A DNA stretch of 64,000 nucleotides from Cellulomonas sp. Its GTDB lineage: Bacteria; Actinomycetota; Actinomycetes; Actinomycetales; Cellulomonadaceae. The stretch is from contig NZ_JAGIBD010000006.1 in NCBI RefSeq assembly GCF_017744555.1, positions 1-64,000 on the forward strand, read 5' to 3'. A model generated the notes under the pieces. The model saw nothing but the letters and a program-made list of their open reading frames with translations, did not search any database and was not told the DNA's origin. A program made the translations under genes and the position numbers. Every line of letters begins with the position of its first letter. The stretch's first letter is position 1. Below, piece by piece: positions 8,885 through 17,852 of this stretch.

Positions 8885-10561
8885 TCAGGAGCACGCGACC
8901 CCGTTGAGCTTGACGTTGCTCGGCGCGGGGCTCGACGGCCCGTTCGCGACGAGCCCGATGCTCGCGACCGCACCGGCGGCCAGCGACGGGCTCCAGGTCG
9001 GCGCGGTGACCGTGACGGTCGTGCCGCTCTGGCTGAACGTGCCGTTCCACCCGCTGCTCACGGTCACGCCCGACGGCACCGTGAACGTGATCGTCCAGGG
9101 GTTGAGGGCCGACGACGAGCCGTTCTTCGCGGTGATCGCCGCCTGGAACCCGCCCGCCCACGTGTTGGTGAACGTGACGGTCGACGTGCACGCGCCGGGG
9201 TTCTGCGTGGGCGTCGGGGTGGGCGTGGGCGTCGGGGTGGTCGGGGTCGGCGTCGGCGTGGTGGGCGTCGGCGTCGGGGTGGTGGGCGTCGGGGTCGGCG
9301 TCGAACCGCGGCGGACCGGCGGCACGAGCGCGGACTGCAGGATCGACTGCTTCGCCGTCTGGACCGTCACCCAGTCGTCCTTGACGATGCCGCCCGTGTC
9401 GCCCGAGTCCGGGTTCCACGACCAGTACGTGAACGAGATGCCGTTCGTCTTCATGTAGTCGACGAGCGCCGTGAGCCACTTCGTGTCGCGCGGGTCCTGG
9501 AGCGTGCTGCCGAACTCGCCGACCAGCACCGGCGCGATGTTCTGCTTCACCAGGTAGCCCCAGTAGTGGTCCCACGTGGCCGGCAGGTTCGCCGGGAAGT
9601 CCGGGTGCTTGGTGGTGTCGAACCACTCCTGGTGGTCGTACACCGAGATGCCGTAGTCGTGCGCGGAGTACACGAGCTTGTTGTTCGCGCTGAGCCGCAC
9701 CGGGTACGTCCCCGCGTTCGCGAGGTTGCCGCCCCACCAGCTGCAGTTCGCCGGGTCGTCGGGGATGTTGTCCCACTGGTTCGCGACGCCGCCCGAGAGG
9801 CACGAGACGCCCTCGACGATGACGAGCCAGTTCGGGTTGGCCGCGAGGACGGCGTTGCCGATCCGCTCGGCGGCGAGCCGCCAGTCGCGCGCGGTGTCGC
9901 CGCATCCCCAGCACGAGCCGGTGCTGTTCGGCTCGGTGCCCTCGGCGTGCGGCTCGTTGAACAGGTCGGCACCGATGACCGTCGTGTTGCCCGCGTACCG
10001 CTTGGCGAGGAGCTGCCAGTCGGCGATCTCGCTGGCCTCCGAGACGGTGGGCGTGTACCAGAGCGCCGTCTGGCCGGCCGCCGTGGGGCGGTGCCGGTCG
10101 AGGATGACGCGCATGCCGAGCTGGCCCGCGTAGTCGACCACCTTGTCGAGGATCTCGAGCGGCGACAGCCCGATGAGGTCGGGGTTGGTGTTGGAGTTCA
10201 CGCTCGTCGCCTGCGCACCGGACCGGAGGGCGTCGCCGGCGAACGGCACGCGCAGGGTGTTGTAGCCGAGCTCGGCCATGTGGTCCATCTGCGACTTCCA
10301 CGTGACGCTGGCCCACAGGCCGTGGAACGTCTTGTTGTCGGTCTCCATGCCGAACCAGTTGATGCCGGTGAGGCGGACCGTGGCACCCGTGGAGTCGACG
10401 ATCTGGCTGCCCTTGGTGCTGAGGTAGCCGGTACCGGTGCCGTTCGCGTTCGCCGCGGTCGCGGCGGACCCGGAGACGGCGACCAGCGCCGCCGCGGCGA
10501 CGGCGAGGGCCGCCGCCGAGCTGACCAGACGGGCGACGATGCCGCGTCTCGTGCGTGTCAT
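8885..10561 (-). CDS. Secreted GH5 endoglucanase with Thr-Pro linker and CBM2
   Basis: A 558-residue endocellulase close in sequence to the Acidothermus E1 type of GH5 subfamily 1. The signal peptide is about 1-37. The catalytic barrel spans about 38-420, with TGINWFGME, ILDRHRP, DLFNEPH (Glu203, acid/base) and VLVGEFGST (Glu349, nucleophile), ending WSWNPDSGDTGGIVKDDW. A linker of repeated Thr-Pro units (about 425-463) joins a CBM2 with the usual Cys near both ends (GACTSTVTF and GVACS). ATG at 10561 follows an AGGAG site. It sits 20 bases downstream of a CelR-like operator and has its own terminator, so it is monocistronic. Confidence 0.94.
   Translation of the reverse strand: MTRTRRGIVARLVSSAAALAVAAAALVAVSGSAATAANANGTGTGYLSTKGSQIVDSTGATVRLTGINWFGMETDNKTFHGLWASVTWKSQMDHMAELGYNTLRVPFAGDALRSGAQATSVNSNTNPDLIGLSPLEILDKVVDYAGQLGMRVILDRHRPTAAGQTALWYTPTVSEASEIADWQLLAKRYAGNTTVIGADLFNEPHAEGTEPNSTGSCWGCGDTARDWRLAAERIGNAVLAANPNWLVIVEGVSCLSGGVANQWDNIPDDPANCSWWGGNLANAGTYPVRLSANNKLVYSAHDYGISVYDHQEWFDTTKHPDFPANLPATWDHYWGYLVKQNIAPVLVGEFGSTLQDPRDTKWLTALVDYMKTNGISFTYWSWNPDSGDTGGIVKDDWVTVQTAKQSILQSALVPPVRRGSTPTPTPTTPTPTPTTPTPTPTTPTPTPTPTPTQNPGACTSTVTFTNTWAGGFQAAITAKNGSSSALNPWTITFTVPSGVTVSSGWNGTFSQSGTTVTVTAPTWSPSLAAGAVASIGLVANGPSSPAPSNVKLNGVACS
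9206..9303 (-). repeat. GT-rich repeat coding the Thr-Pro linker
   Basis: Tandem GTGGGCGTCGGG-type units on the plus strand encode repeated TPTPT blocks of the GH5 linker on the minus strand. All unit lengths are multiples of three, so the linker can change length in frame. Confidence 0.85.
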
Positions 10562-10581
10562 GAACGCTCCTGTGAGGGAGA

Positions 10582-10595
10582 TGGGAGCGCTTCCG
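10582..10595. promoter_or_regulatory. CelR-like operator upstream of the GH5 cellulase
   Basis: TGGGAGCGCTTCCG matches 12 of 14 positions of the TGGGAGCGCTCCCA palindrome known as the site of the LacI-family cellulase repressor CelR in cellulolytic actinobacteria. It ends 20 bases before the GH5 start codon, a place where a bound repressor would block transcription until cellobiose is present. The regulator gene is not in this window. Confidence 0.75.
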
Positions 10596-10767
10596 CCACT
10601 CCAGCGGGGCGGGCCGGCCAGCACGGTGCGCGGCGGGGCGGAAGGGCTTGTGGGCAGCGTTCATGCAAGCAGCACTCGAACCGTTCCGACAGGAACTGCA
10701 ACGTTTAGGCGCGACGAATGGACGAGCCCCGCGCAGGGTCAGGTGGTCGCACGTGCGCCGACGACGA

Positions 10768-10800
10768 ACGACCCGCGCGGTCGTTGCTCGCGCGGGTCGT
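10768..10800. terminator. Hairpin terminator after the hisC-hisB-unknown gene group
   Basis: ACGACCCGCGCG (10768-10779) pairs perfectly with CGCGCGGGTCGT (10789-10800) around a nine-base loop, 17 bases after the stop of the 163-residue gene on the minus strand. It ends the upstream his transcript before the cellulase genes. Confidence 0.75.
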
Positions 10801-10817
10801 CGGCCGAGGACAGGACC

Positions 10818-11309
10818 TCAGGACGTCGGCCGGCGGCGAGCGCCCTCGGCGAGCATCCGTGTCGCGCGCCACCGGGACAGCCCGACGCTCGTCACGACGT
10901 CGGCGAGCGTGGTCGGGTCCACCGAGTCGAGCAGGAGCTCCTCGAGCACCGGCGGCGCGTCCGACAGCACGAGCCCCGCCGGGAGCTTGTCGCCGCGCGC
11001 ACCGGCGGTCCACCGCGTCGCGGTGATCTGCCCCTCGCGCCGCTCCAGGAGCACCACCGGGACGGAACGGAGCAGCTTCGAGATCGCCGCGGCACCGTCG
11101 GGCGCGGCCGCGGGGTCGCGGAGCACGGCGATCGCGCCGACCTCGGACGGCACGACGTCGACGTCGACCTTCGCGAGGGCGCAGGCCGCCGCGAGCGGGC
11201 CGGGCGCCCCCACCTGGGTGAGCACGAGCGCGACCGACGGCGTCTCGGCGGTCCCGTCGAGCAGCCCCGACAGGTCGTCGGGCACGACGATGTCGTCGTC
11301 GTCGCTCAC
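10818..11309 (-). CDS. Hypothetical protein in the his operon
   Basis: A 163-residue acidic soluble protein that I do not recognise. It starts with GTG at 11309, overlapping the hisB stop by four bases (GTGA), which points to translational coupling and a linked role. It has an alpha/beta pattern ([48 protein letters not shown]) and ends in a helical segment that looks helix-turn-helix-like ([24 protein letters not shown]). There is no signal peptide, membrane segment or visible catalytic motif. A regulator or accessory factor for histidine synthesis would fit the context but is not shown. Confidence 0.65.
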   Translation of the reverse strand: MSDDDDIVVPDDLSGLLDGTAETPSVALVLTQVGAPGPLAAACALAKVDVDVVPSEVGAIAVLRDPAAAPDGAAAISKLLRSVPVVLLERREGQITATRWTAGARGDKLPAGLVLSDAPPVLEELLLDSVDPTTLADVVTSVGLSRWRATRMLAEGARRRPTS

Positions 11310-11917
11310 AGCGCGCCCTTGGTGGACGGGATCCCGTCCACGCGCGGGTCGAGCGCCACTGCGAACCGCAGCGCTCGGGCCAGCGCCTTGAACTGCGCCT
11401 CGACGATGTGGTGCGGGTCGCGGCCCGCGAGCACGCGCACGTGGATGCTGAACGCCGCGTGGTGCGCGATCGACTCGAGGACGTGCCGCGTCAGCGAACC
11501 CGTGAAGTGCCCGCCGATGAGGTGGTACTCCTGGCCGGCGGGCTCGCCGGTGTGCACGAGGTACGGGCGGCCGGACACGTCGACGACGGCCTGCGCGAGC
11601 GCCTCGTCGAGCGGGACCGTCGCGTCGCCGAACCGCGAGATGCCGCGCTTGTCGCCGAGCGCCTCCCGCAGCGCCTCGCCGAGCGTGATCGCGACGTCCT
11701 CGACGGTGTGGTGCGCGTCGATGTGGGTGTCGCCCGTCGCCTTGACCGTGAGGTCGATGAGCGAGTGCTTGCCGAGGGCCGTGAGCATGTGGTCGTAGAA
11801 CGGCACGGTCGTCGAGATGTCGGTGCGGCCGGTGCCGTCGAGGTCGATCTCGACCAGCACGCTCGACTCGCTCGTGGCGCGCTCGATCCGCGCCGTCCTG
11901 CCCTTCGCTGGGCTCAC
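11306..11917 (-). CDS. hisB: Imidazoleglycerol-phosphate dehydratase
   Basis: A 203-residue monofunctional IGPD, the sixth step of histidine synthesis, using two manganese ions. The metal-binding histidine motifs are visible: [15 protein letters not shown] and its repeat [29 protein letters not shown] and [12 protein letters not shown] mark the two ends of the family. The GTG at 11917 follows GAGGAGAG, and the length matches other actinobacterial IGPDs. It lies 47 bases downstream of hisC and overlaps the unknown gene that follows. Confidence 0.95.
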   Translation of the reverse strand: MSPAKGRTARIERATSESSVLVEIDLDGTGRTDISTTVPFYDHMLTALGKHSLIDLTVKATGDTHIDAHHTVEDVAITLGEALREALGDKRGISRFGDATVPLDEALAQAVVDVSGRPYLVHTGEPAGQEYHLIGGHFTGSLTRHVLESIAHHAAFSIHVRVLAGRDPHHIVEAQFKALARALRFAVALDPRVDGIPSTKGAL

Positions 11918-11964
11918 AGTCTCTCCTCGTCCCACCTTGTCGCTCGTCACGCCCGGGCGGACGC

Positions 11965-13080
11965 TCAGAGCCCTGCCACGTCGACCAGGGCGTCCTTGAA
12001 CGCCTGCGTCTCGCTCGGGGTGCCGACCGACACGCGCAACCAGCCGTCCGGCCCCGACTCGCGGATCAGCACGCCACGGTCGAGCAGACCCTGCCAGATC
12101 GCGCGCCGGTCGTCGAACACCCCGAACAGCACGAAGTTCGCGTCGGACTCCGCGACCTCCAGCCCGCGCTCGCGCAGCCAGACGACGAGCGCGTCCCGCT
12201 CGTCCCGCAACGAGCTGACCTGCGCCATGAGCGTCGGCGCGTGCCGCAGCGCGGCCCGGGCGACGGCCTGGGTGACGGCCGACAGGTGGTACGGCAGCCG
12301 GACCACGCGCAGCGCGTCGACGAACGCAGGTGCTGCGGCCAGGTAGCCGACGCGTGCGCCGGCCAGGCCGAAGGCCTTCGACATGGTGCGGCTCACCGCG
12401 AGGTGCGGGTGGTCCGCGAGCAGCTCGAGGGCCGACGGCGTACCCCGCCGACGGAACTCGCCGTACGCCTCGTCGACGACGACCACGCACCCGCCGGGCA
12501 CGTGGGCGGCCGCCTCGAGGACGGCGAGGACCGTCGACGCCGGCAGTGCCGTGCCGGTCGGGTTGTTCGGGCTCGCGAGCAGCACGACCGACGGCGCGAG
12601 CTCGGCGATCGCGTCGCGCGCCACCTGCGGGTCGAGGCTGAAGTCCGTCTCGCGCCGGCCCGTGACCCAGCCGGTGTGCGTGTCCCGCGCGTACTCCGGG
12701 TACATCGAGTACGTCGGCGCGAACGAGACCGCGGTGCGCCCCGGGCCGCCGAACGCCTGCAGGACGTGCAGCATGATCTCGTTCGAGCCGTTGGCGGCCC
12801 AGACCTGCTCGGGGGCCAGCGTCACGCCCGACTCGCCGGCCAGGTACGCCGCGAGGTCCGCGCGCAGGCCCAGGAAGTCGCGGTCGGGGTAACGGTTGAG
12901 CCCGGCCGCCGCGGTCGCGACCGACGCCGCGATGTCGGCGACGACCTCGGCCGAGGGCGCGTACGGGTTCTCGTTGACGTTCAGGGCGTACGGCACGTCG
13001 AGCTGCGGGGCGCCGTACGGCTCGACGCCGGCGAGCTCGGGACGCAGGGGCAGCGACGGGCGCACGAGGTCGGAGGGCAC
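11965..13080 (-). CDS. hisC: Histidinol-phosphate aminotransferase
   Basis: A 371-residue PLP-dependent fold-type I aminotransferase converting imidazole acetol phosphate to histidinol phosphate. Recognisable blocks are [11 protein letters not shown] near the N-terminus, [17 protein letters not shown] and [17 protein letters not shown], where the Lys in SKAFG binds PLP. The called GTG at 13080 directly follows GGAGG with too little spacing; the in-frame GTG at 13065 is an alternative. In most actinobacteria hisD lies directly upstream, but here 5.9 kb separates them. Confidence 0.94.
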   Translation of the reverse strand: MPSDLVRPSLPLRPELAGVEPYGAPQLDVPYALNVNENPYAPSAEVVADIAASVATAAAGLNRYPDRDFLGLRADLAAYLAGESGVTLAPEQVWAANGSNEIMLHVLQAFGGPGRTAVSFAPTYSMYPEYARDTHTGWVTGRRETDFSLDPQVARDAIAELAPSVVLLASPNNPTGTALPASTVLAVLEAAAHVPGGCVVVVDEAYGEFRRRGTPSALELLADHPHLAVSRTMSKAFGLAGARVGYLAAAPAFVDALRVVRLPYHLSAVTQAVARAALRHAPTLMAQVSSLRDERDALVVWLRERGLEVAESDANFVLFGVFDDRRAIWQGLLDRGVLIRESGPDGWLRVSVGTPSETQAFKDALVDVAGL

Positions 13081-13232
13081 CCTCCGATTCTACGGACGGC
13101 CCGGTGACCGACGTCCGTCACGTCCGTCATCGGGGACGATCGTCCTCTCCCGCCCGGCACGCCGTCGGCCTACTGTCGAGAGCGGGACGGCCGCTCGACC
13201 GCCCCGATGTGCGCACCGTCGAGGAGGACGAG

Positions 13233-14264
13233 ATGAGCACCATGAAGGCTGCAGTCGTGCGGTCGTTCGACGCCGAGCTGGACGTCACGGACATCGAGAT
13301 CCCGACACCCGGACCGCACGAGGCCCTCGTCGAGGTCCGGTACTCGGGCGTCTGCCACACCGACCTGCACGCGGCACGCGGCGACTGGCCGGTGAAGCCG
13401 ACCCCGCCGTTCGTGCCCGGGCACGAGGGGGCCGGGACGGTCGTCGCCGTCGGTGACCTCGTGACGCGCGTGCAGGTCGGCGACCGGGTGGGCAACGCGT
13501 GGCTGTGGTCGGCGTGCGGCGAGTGCGAGTACTGCGAGACCGGCTGGGAGACCCTCTGCCCGCAGCAGAAGAACGGCGGCTACGCCGTGGACGGGTCGTT
13601 CGGGCAGTACATGCTCGTGGACTCCCGCTACTGCCCGATCATCCCCGACGGCGTCGACCTCGCAGCGGCCGCGCCGATCCTGTGCGCGGGCGTCACCGTG
13701 TACAAGGGCCTCAAGGTGACCGACACGCAGCCCGGCGAGTGGGTGCTGGTCTCCGGCATCGGCGGCCTGGGCCACCTCGCGGTGCAGTACGCGGTCGCCA
13801 TGGGCCGCCGGGTCGCCGCGATCGACGTCGACGAGTCGAAGCTCGCCCTCGCGCGCAAGCACGGCGCCGAGGTCACGGTGAACGCCGCGACGGAGCCCCA
13901 CCCGTCCGGGCGGCTGCAGGAGCTCACGGGCGGCGGCGTGCACGGTGCGCTCGTCACCGCGGTCAACGCGCACGCCTTCCCGCAGGCGGTGGGCGCGCTG
14001 CGGCGCGGCGGCACGGTGTCGCTCGTCGGCCTGCCGCCCGACCAGTTCCCGCTGGACATCTTCACGACGGTGCTGTTCGGGCTCACGGTGCGCGGCTCCA
14101 TCGTCGGCACGCGCAAGGACATGGCCGAGGCCATCGACTTCTTCGCGCGCGGCAAGGTCAGCCCGACCTACACGGTGCGGCCCATGAGCGACATCAACGC
14201 GATCTTCACCGAGATGGAGGAGGGGCACATCGACGGCCGCATCGTCATGGACATGACGGCCTGA
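13233..14264 (+). CDS. Zinc-dependent alcohol dehydrogenase (AdhP/AdhA type)
   Basis: A 343-residue medium-chain dehydrogenase. Catalytic zinc ligands are Cys in SGVCHTDLH, His in PGHEGAG and Cys in ILCAGVTV. The structural zinc site is the four-cysteine lobe CGECEYCETGWETLC. NAD binding is by GIGGLGHLAVQYA, with an acidic AIDVDES at the strand end favouring NAD. It probably oxidises short primary alcohols. ATG at 13233 follows GAGGAGGACGAG. It is the only plus-strand gene in the insert between hisD and hisC and is convergent with oleD; a link to the olefin genes is not evident. Confidence 0.9.
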   Translation: MSTMKAAVVRSFDAELDVTDIEIPTPGPHEALVEVRYSGVCHTDLHAARGDWPVKPTPPFVPGHEGAGTVVAVGDLVTRVQVGDRVGNAWLWSACGECEYCETGWETLCPQQKNGGYAVDGSFGQYMLVDSRYCPIIPDGVDLAAAAPILCAGVTVYKGLKVTDTQPGEWVLVSGIGGLGHLAVQYAVAMGRRVAAIDVDESKLALARKHGAEVTVNAATEPHPSGRLQELTGGGVHGALVTAVNAHAFPQAVGALRRGGTVSLVGLPPDQFPLDIFTTVLFGLTVRGSIVGTRKDMAEAIDFFARGKVSPTYTVRPMSDINAIFTEMEEGHIDGRIVMDMTA

Positions 14265-14286
14265 CGGAGGCCGGCCGACGCGGCGT

Positions 14287-15273
14287 TCACGCGGAGGCGG
14301 AGGCGGCGGCGAGCCGCGCGAGGCCCTCGTCCAGCGACACCCGTGGGGACCACCCGAGTGCCTCGCGGGTGCGCCGCTGGTCGAACCAGTGCGCCGTCGA
14401 CAGCTGCTCGGCCACGAACCGGGTGAGCGGTGGCTCGCCCGCGAGCGGGAGCCGGGCCCAGACGGCGTCGAGGCCGCCACCGAGCGCGCGGGCGACCACG
14501 CCTGGCACGTGGACGCGCGGCGCGGGCGCACCCGATGCGGCGCAGATCGCGCGCAGCAGCTCGACCACGGGCCGGGGCTCACCGTTGGTCACCACGTACG
14601 CCTGCCCGCAGACGTCGTCCGGTGCGGTCACCGCTGCCACGAGCGCGTCGGCGGCGTTGTCGACGTAGGTCGTGTCGATCAGCGGCGCCCCCGAACCCAG
14701 GACCGGCAGCCGGCCGGCGCGGGCGCGGGCGACGACACGGCCGACGAGCTGGGTGTCCCCGGGACCCCAGACGACGTGCGGCCGGACCGCGACGACGCGC
14801 ATCGCGTCGCTGTCGGCCGCGAGCGCGAGCAGCTCGGCGGCGGCCTTGGTCCGGGCGTACGGACCGCGCGCCAGGCCCGGCTCGGCGGGCCCCGCGGGTG
14901 CGCCGACGAGCGACCCGCCGATGTGCGCGACGGACGGCGACGACACCTGGACGAACCGCCGGGCACCGGAGGCGCGCGCGGCGGCGAGCAGGTGCCGGGT
15001 GCCCTCGACGTTGACCTGCCGGTACTCGTGCTCGGGCCCGGTGATGTCCACCTTCGCCGCGAGGTGGACGACGGCGTCGCACCCGTCGACCGCGCGCTCG
15101 ACCGCGACGGAGTCGGTGAGGCTGCCGAGCACGTCGTGCGCACCGTCGACGTGCGCGGGCCGGCGCTGGAACGTGCGGACCCGGGCGCCACGGGCGGCGA
15201 GCGTGCGCGCGACGGCCCCACCGAGCATCCCGCTCGCCCCGGTGACGAGGACGGTCGAGCCGTCGAGCGTCAC
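14287..15273 (-). CDS. oleD: OleD-type NAD(P)-dependent 2-alkyl-3-ketoacyl reductase
   Basis: A 328-residue extended short-chain dehydrogenase of the 3-beta-HSD-like group. It has the Rossmann motif VTGASGMLGGAVA, the DAVVHLAAKVDI strand, a catalytic Tyr-x3-Lys (GPYARTKAAAE) with Ser in VQVSSPSV, and the WGPGDTQLVGRVVARARAGR substrate region typical of OleD. OleD reduces the 2-alkyl-3-keto acid made by OleA to a beta-hydroxy acid. The GTG at 15273 overlaps the oleBC stop by four bases. Identification rests on the family and on the oleA and oleBC neighbours. Confidence 0.87.
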   Translation of the reverse strand: MTLDGSTVLVTGASGMLGGAVARTLAARGARVRTFQRRPAHVDGAHDVLGSLTDSVAVERAVDGCDAVVHLAAKVDITGPEHEYRQVNVEGTRHLLAAARASGARRFVQVSSPSVAHIGGSLVGAPAGPAEPGLARGPYARTKAAAELLALAADSDAMRVVAVRPHVVWGPGDTQLVGRVVARARAGRLPVLGSGAPLIDTTYVDNAADALVAAVTAPDDVCGQAYVVTNGEPRPVVELLRAICAASGAPAPRVHVPGVVARALGGGLDAVWARLPLAGEPPLTRFVAEQLSTAHWFDQRRTREALGWSPRVSLDEGLARLAAASASA

Positions 15274-17852
15274 AGCCGGGCCCGCCGGCCGGCGAGCACA
15301 GCGTCCGCCCAGGCCGCCACCGCCGCTCGGTCGATCTTCGAGTTGTGGCGCACGTCGGTGGGCAGCCGCGCGGCGACGAGCACCGCGGCGACCCGCAGGG
15401 GCGCGACCGCCGCACGGACCGCGGCGGCGAGCTGCTCGTCCGCCACGACCTCGCGGGCCGGGGCCTGCGGCTCCACCACCACGACGAGCTGCTGCGTGCC
15501 GCGTGGGCCGACGCCGACGCCCGCCGACCGGACCACGCCCGGCACCTCGTCGACCCGCTGCTCCACGCCGACCGGCGTCACGACGCCGTCCGCGGTCACG
15601 ACGACGTGGGCGAGCCGCCCCTCGACCCACAGACGACCCTCGGCGTCGAGGTGCCCGACGTCGCCCGTGCGGTGCGCGCCCGGGTCGCGGGACGACGCCT
15701 GCTCGGTGAGCCAGAGCCGGTCGTAGCGCACTTTGCGGTGGGGGCCGGACACAAGGACCTCACCGACGACCCCTGGCTCCGCGGTCGGCTCGCCGGTCGC
15801 GCACCCGTCGGCGTCCAGCGCGCTGATCCGCACATCGGCGCCCGCCACAGGGCGGCCGACGCACACGCCATCACCCGGGCCTGCCGCCCGGATGCCGGCG
15901 AGGTCGATGTCCGTGACGGGCAGCATCTCGGTCATGCCGTACGGCGTGTGCAGCGCCGCGCGCGGGAGCAGCTCCGCCGCCTCCGCGAGGAGCCGCTCGG
16001 GCACGGGAGCGCCCGCCGAGAGGAACGTGGTGACCTCCGCGAGGGCCGCGCGGTCGGCCGGGGTCAGGTCGCCCTGCGTGGCGAGCACGCCCGCGAGCGC
16101 GGCCGGTGACGCGAACACCACGCGGCCGTCGATCGCGCGCACGGCGTCCGCGAGCGCGCGGGCCGTCAGCGTGCGCGGCGCCGTGACGTCCATGTCGGGA
16201 CTCGCGGTCGTCGCACCGAGCGCCGGTCCAAGGAGCGCGAACGGCGCGAACGCGGCGACGAACGGGTGGTCCGGACCGACGCCGTACGTGCGGCCGACCG
16301 CGTCGCGCATCGCGCTCAGGCCACGCTGCGTGTACACGGCGCCCTTGGCCGGCCCCGTCGAGCCGGACGTGAACAGGACCGCGGCCTCGTCGCCCGGCCC
16401 GGGCGTCGGCAGGTCCACGGCGGACACGCGTCCGAGGTCCGCGACCTCGGGCAGCGTCGCGACGACGCCGAGGGCACGGCGCAGCCGACGGCGCACCGGG
16501 CCTGCAGCGACCAGCGTCGACGACCACCCGAGCGCGCGGGCCGCGACCAGAGCCCGCTCGATGCCGACCACCGCGGCGGGGCGTGCCGAGCGCACCGCCC
16601 GGCTCAGCCCGCGCACACCCAGGCCCGCGTCCGCGACGACGACGACCGCACCGATCCGCAGGCACGCGTACAGCACCGCGGTCAGGTCGCCGCCCGGCGG
16701 CACGAGCACCGCGACCCGGTCGCCGGTCTGCACGCCGAGCGTGACCAGGCCGCGGGCGAGCTCGTCGACCCGGGTCGCGAGCAGCGACCACGGGATCGTG
16801 CGCGTCCGGCCGCCGTGCAGCTCGACGAGCGCCGGTCCGTCGTCGTCCTGCCGGTCCGCGAGCGCCGCCCCGAGTGGCGTCCAGGACGCGTCGACCGGCG
16901 TCTCCTCCTGCGGCGATGCCGCCGACAGCCGTGCGTCGAGCCACTGGAGCACGCCCCCGGCGAGGTCCTCGTCCTCCCCCACCAGGTGCCCGGCACGCGG
17001 TGAGCGGTGCACGTCCGCATGCGGCAGGCGCACGCTCAGGTCGTCGAGGAAGCGGTCCGAGAACACCGGGTCGCGGGCGCCCCACAGCAGCAGCGCGGGC
17101 ACGTCGAACGTGGAGACCGCCGCGGCGATCCGGTCGAGCGTGGGGCGGCTCGGGTGGTCGGCGGTCGCGGGGATGTCCGCGACGAAGTCCCCGATCGCCT
17201 GCCGCCGGTCCGCCGTGCGGTACGGGGCCCGGAACGCGGCACGGACGTCCGGGGCAAGGGTCGGGTGCGCCAGCGCGAGGGTCGTGTCGAGGAACGCGGT
17301 CGTCGTCACGGTCGACGCCGTGCGGACGCCCGGCGCCATCGCGGGCCGCAGCACCGCCGGTGCGCGGTCACCCGGAGGCAGGTGGATCGCCGTGTTCAGC
17401 AGCACGACCCCCGCGAGGACGTCGCGGTGCTCGGCCGCCCAGCCGAGGCTCACCACCCCGCCCCAGTCGTGACCGGCGGTGACGACCGGCCCCTCGAGGC
17501 CGAGCTCCTTGGTGAGCGCGCCGAGGTCCGCGACCCGATCCTCCAGTCGTCGGACCCGTCCGTCCCGCTCGGAGAACCCCATGCCGAGCTGGTCGACCGC
17601 CACGACCCGCCACGGCCGATCGGCCCGCGCACCGGCCGCCACCAGCCGACGCCACAGGTACGACCACGTCGGGTTGCCGTGCACGCACAGGATCGTGCCC
17701 ACGGGCTCGGCCGGGAGCGCGTCCCGGTTGTCGAGCACGTGCCAGGTGCCCGACCCCGGTACGTCGACGAGGCGTGACCAGGCCGGGTCGAGGCCCGGCA
17801 GCCCTGCCGGGGGCAGCGACGCCGGCGCGCGCCGGCCGTCGGCCGAGCTCAC
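15270..17852 (-). CDS. oleBC: OleB-OleC fusion: alpha/beta hydrolase plus beta-lactone synthetase
   Basis: An 860-residue two-domain protein. Residues 1-310 are a haloalkane-dehalogenase-like alpha/beta hydrolase (CVHGNPTWSYLW, nucleophile Asp129 in AGHDWGG, His289 in RAGHLVGED), matching OleB, the beta-lactone decarboxylase. Residues about 320-860 are an AMP-binding enzyme (P-loop LFTSGSTGPAKG at 493-503, HTPYGMTEMLP, YDRLW then HRTGDVGHLD) matching OleC, which closes a beta-hydroxy acid to a beta-lactone. OleBC fusions are known in actinobacteria such as Micrococcus. The GTG start overlaps the oleA stop by four bases. Confidence 0.9.
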   Translation of the reverse strand: MSSADGRRAPASLPPAGLPGLDPAWSRLVDVPGSGTWHVLDNRDALPAEPVGTILCVHGNPTWSYLWRRLVAAGARADRPWRVVAVDQLGMGFSERDGRVRRLEDRVADLGALTKELGLEGPVVTAGHDWGGVVSLGWAAEHRDVLAGVVLLNTAIHLPPGDRAPAVLRPAMAPGVRTASTVTTTAFLDTTLALAHPTLAPDVRAAFRAPYRTADRRQAIGDFVADIPATADHPSRPTLDRIAAAVSTFDVPALLLWGARDPVFSDRFLDDLSVRLPHADVHRSPRAGHLVGEDEDLAGGVLQWLDARLSAASPQEETPVDASWTPLGAALADRQDDDGPALVELHGGRTRTIPWSLLATRVDELARGLVTLGVQTGDRVAVLVPPGGDLTAVLYACLRIGAVVVVADAGLGVRGLSRAVRSARPAAVVGIERALVAARALGWSSTLVAAGPVRRRLRRALGVVATLPEVADLGRVSAVDLPTPGPGDEAAVLFTSGSTGPAKGAVYTQRGLSAMRDAVGRTYGVGPDHPFVAAFAPFALLGPALGATTASPDMDVTAPRTLTARALADAVRAIDGRVVFASPAALAGVLATQGDLTPADRAALAEVTTFLSAGAPVPERLLAEAAELLPRAALHTPYGMTEMLPVTDIDLAGIRAAGPGDGVCVGRPVAGADVRISALDADGCATGEPTAEPGVVGEVLVSGPHRKVRYDRLWLTEQASSRDPGAHRTGDVGHLDAEGRLWVEGRLAHVVVTADGVVTPVGVEQRVDEVPGVVRSAGVGVGPRGTQQLVVVVEPQAPAREVVADEQLAAAVRAAVAPLRVAAVLVAARLPTDVRHNSKIDRAAVAAWADAVLAGRRARL

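Noticed and set aside
9206-9303. Regular GT-rich repeats that might look like a satellite or CRISPR-like array
   Set aside because: They encode the Thr-Pro linker of the GH5 cellulase in frame; there are no spacers.
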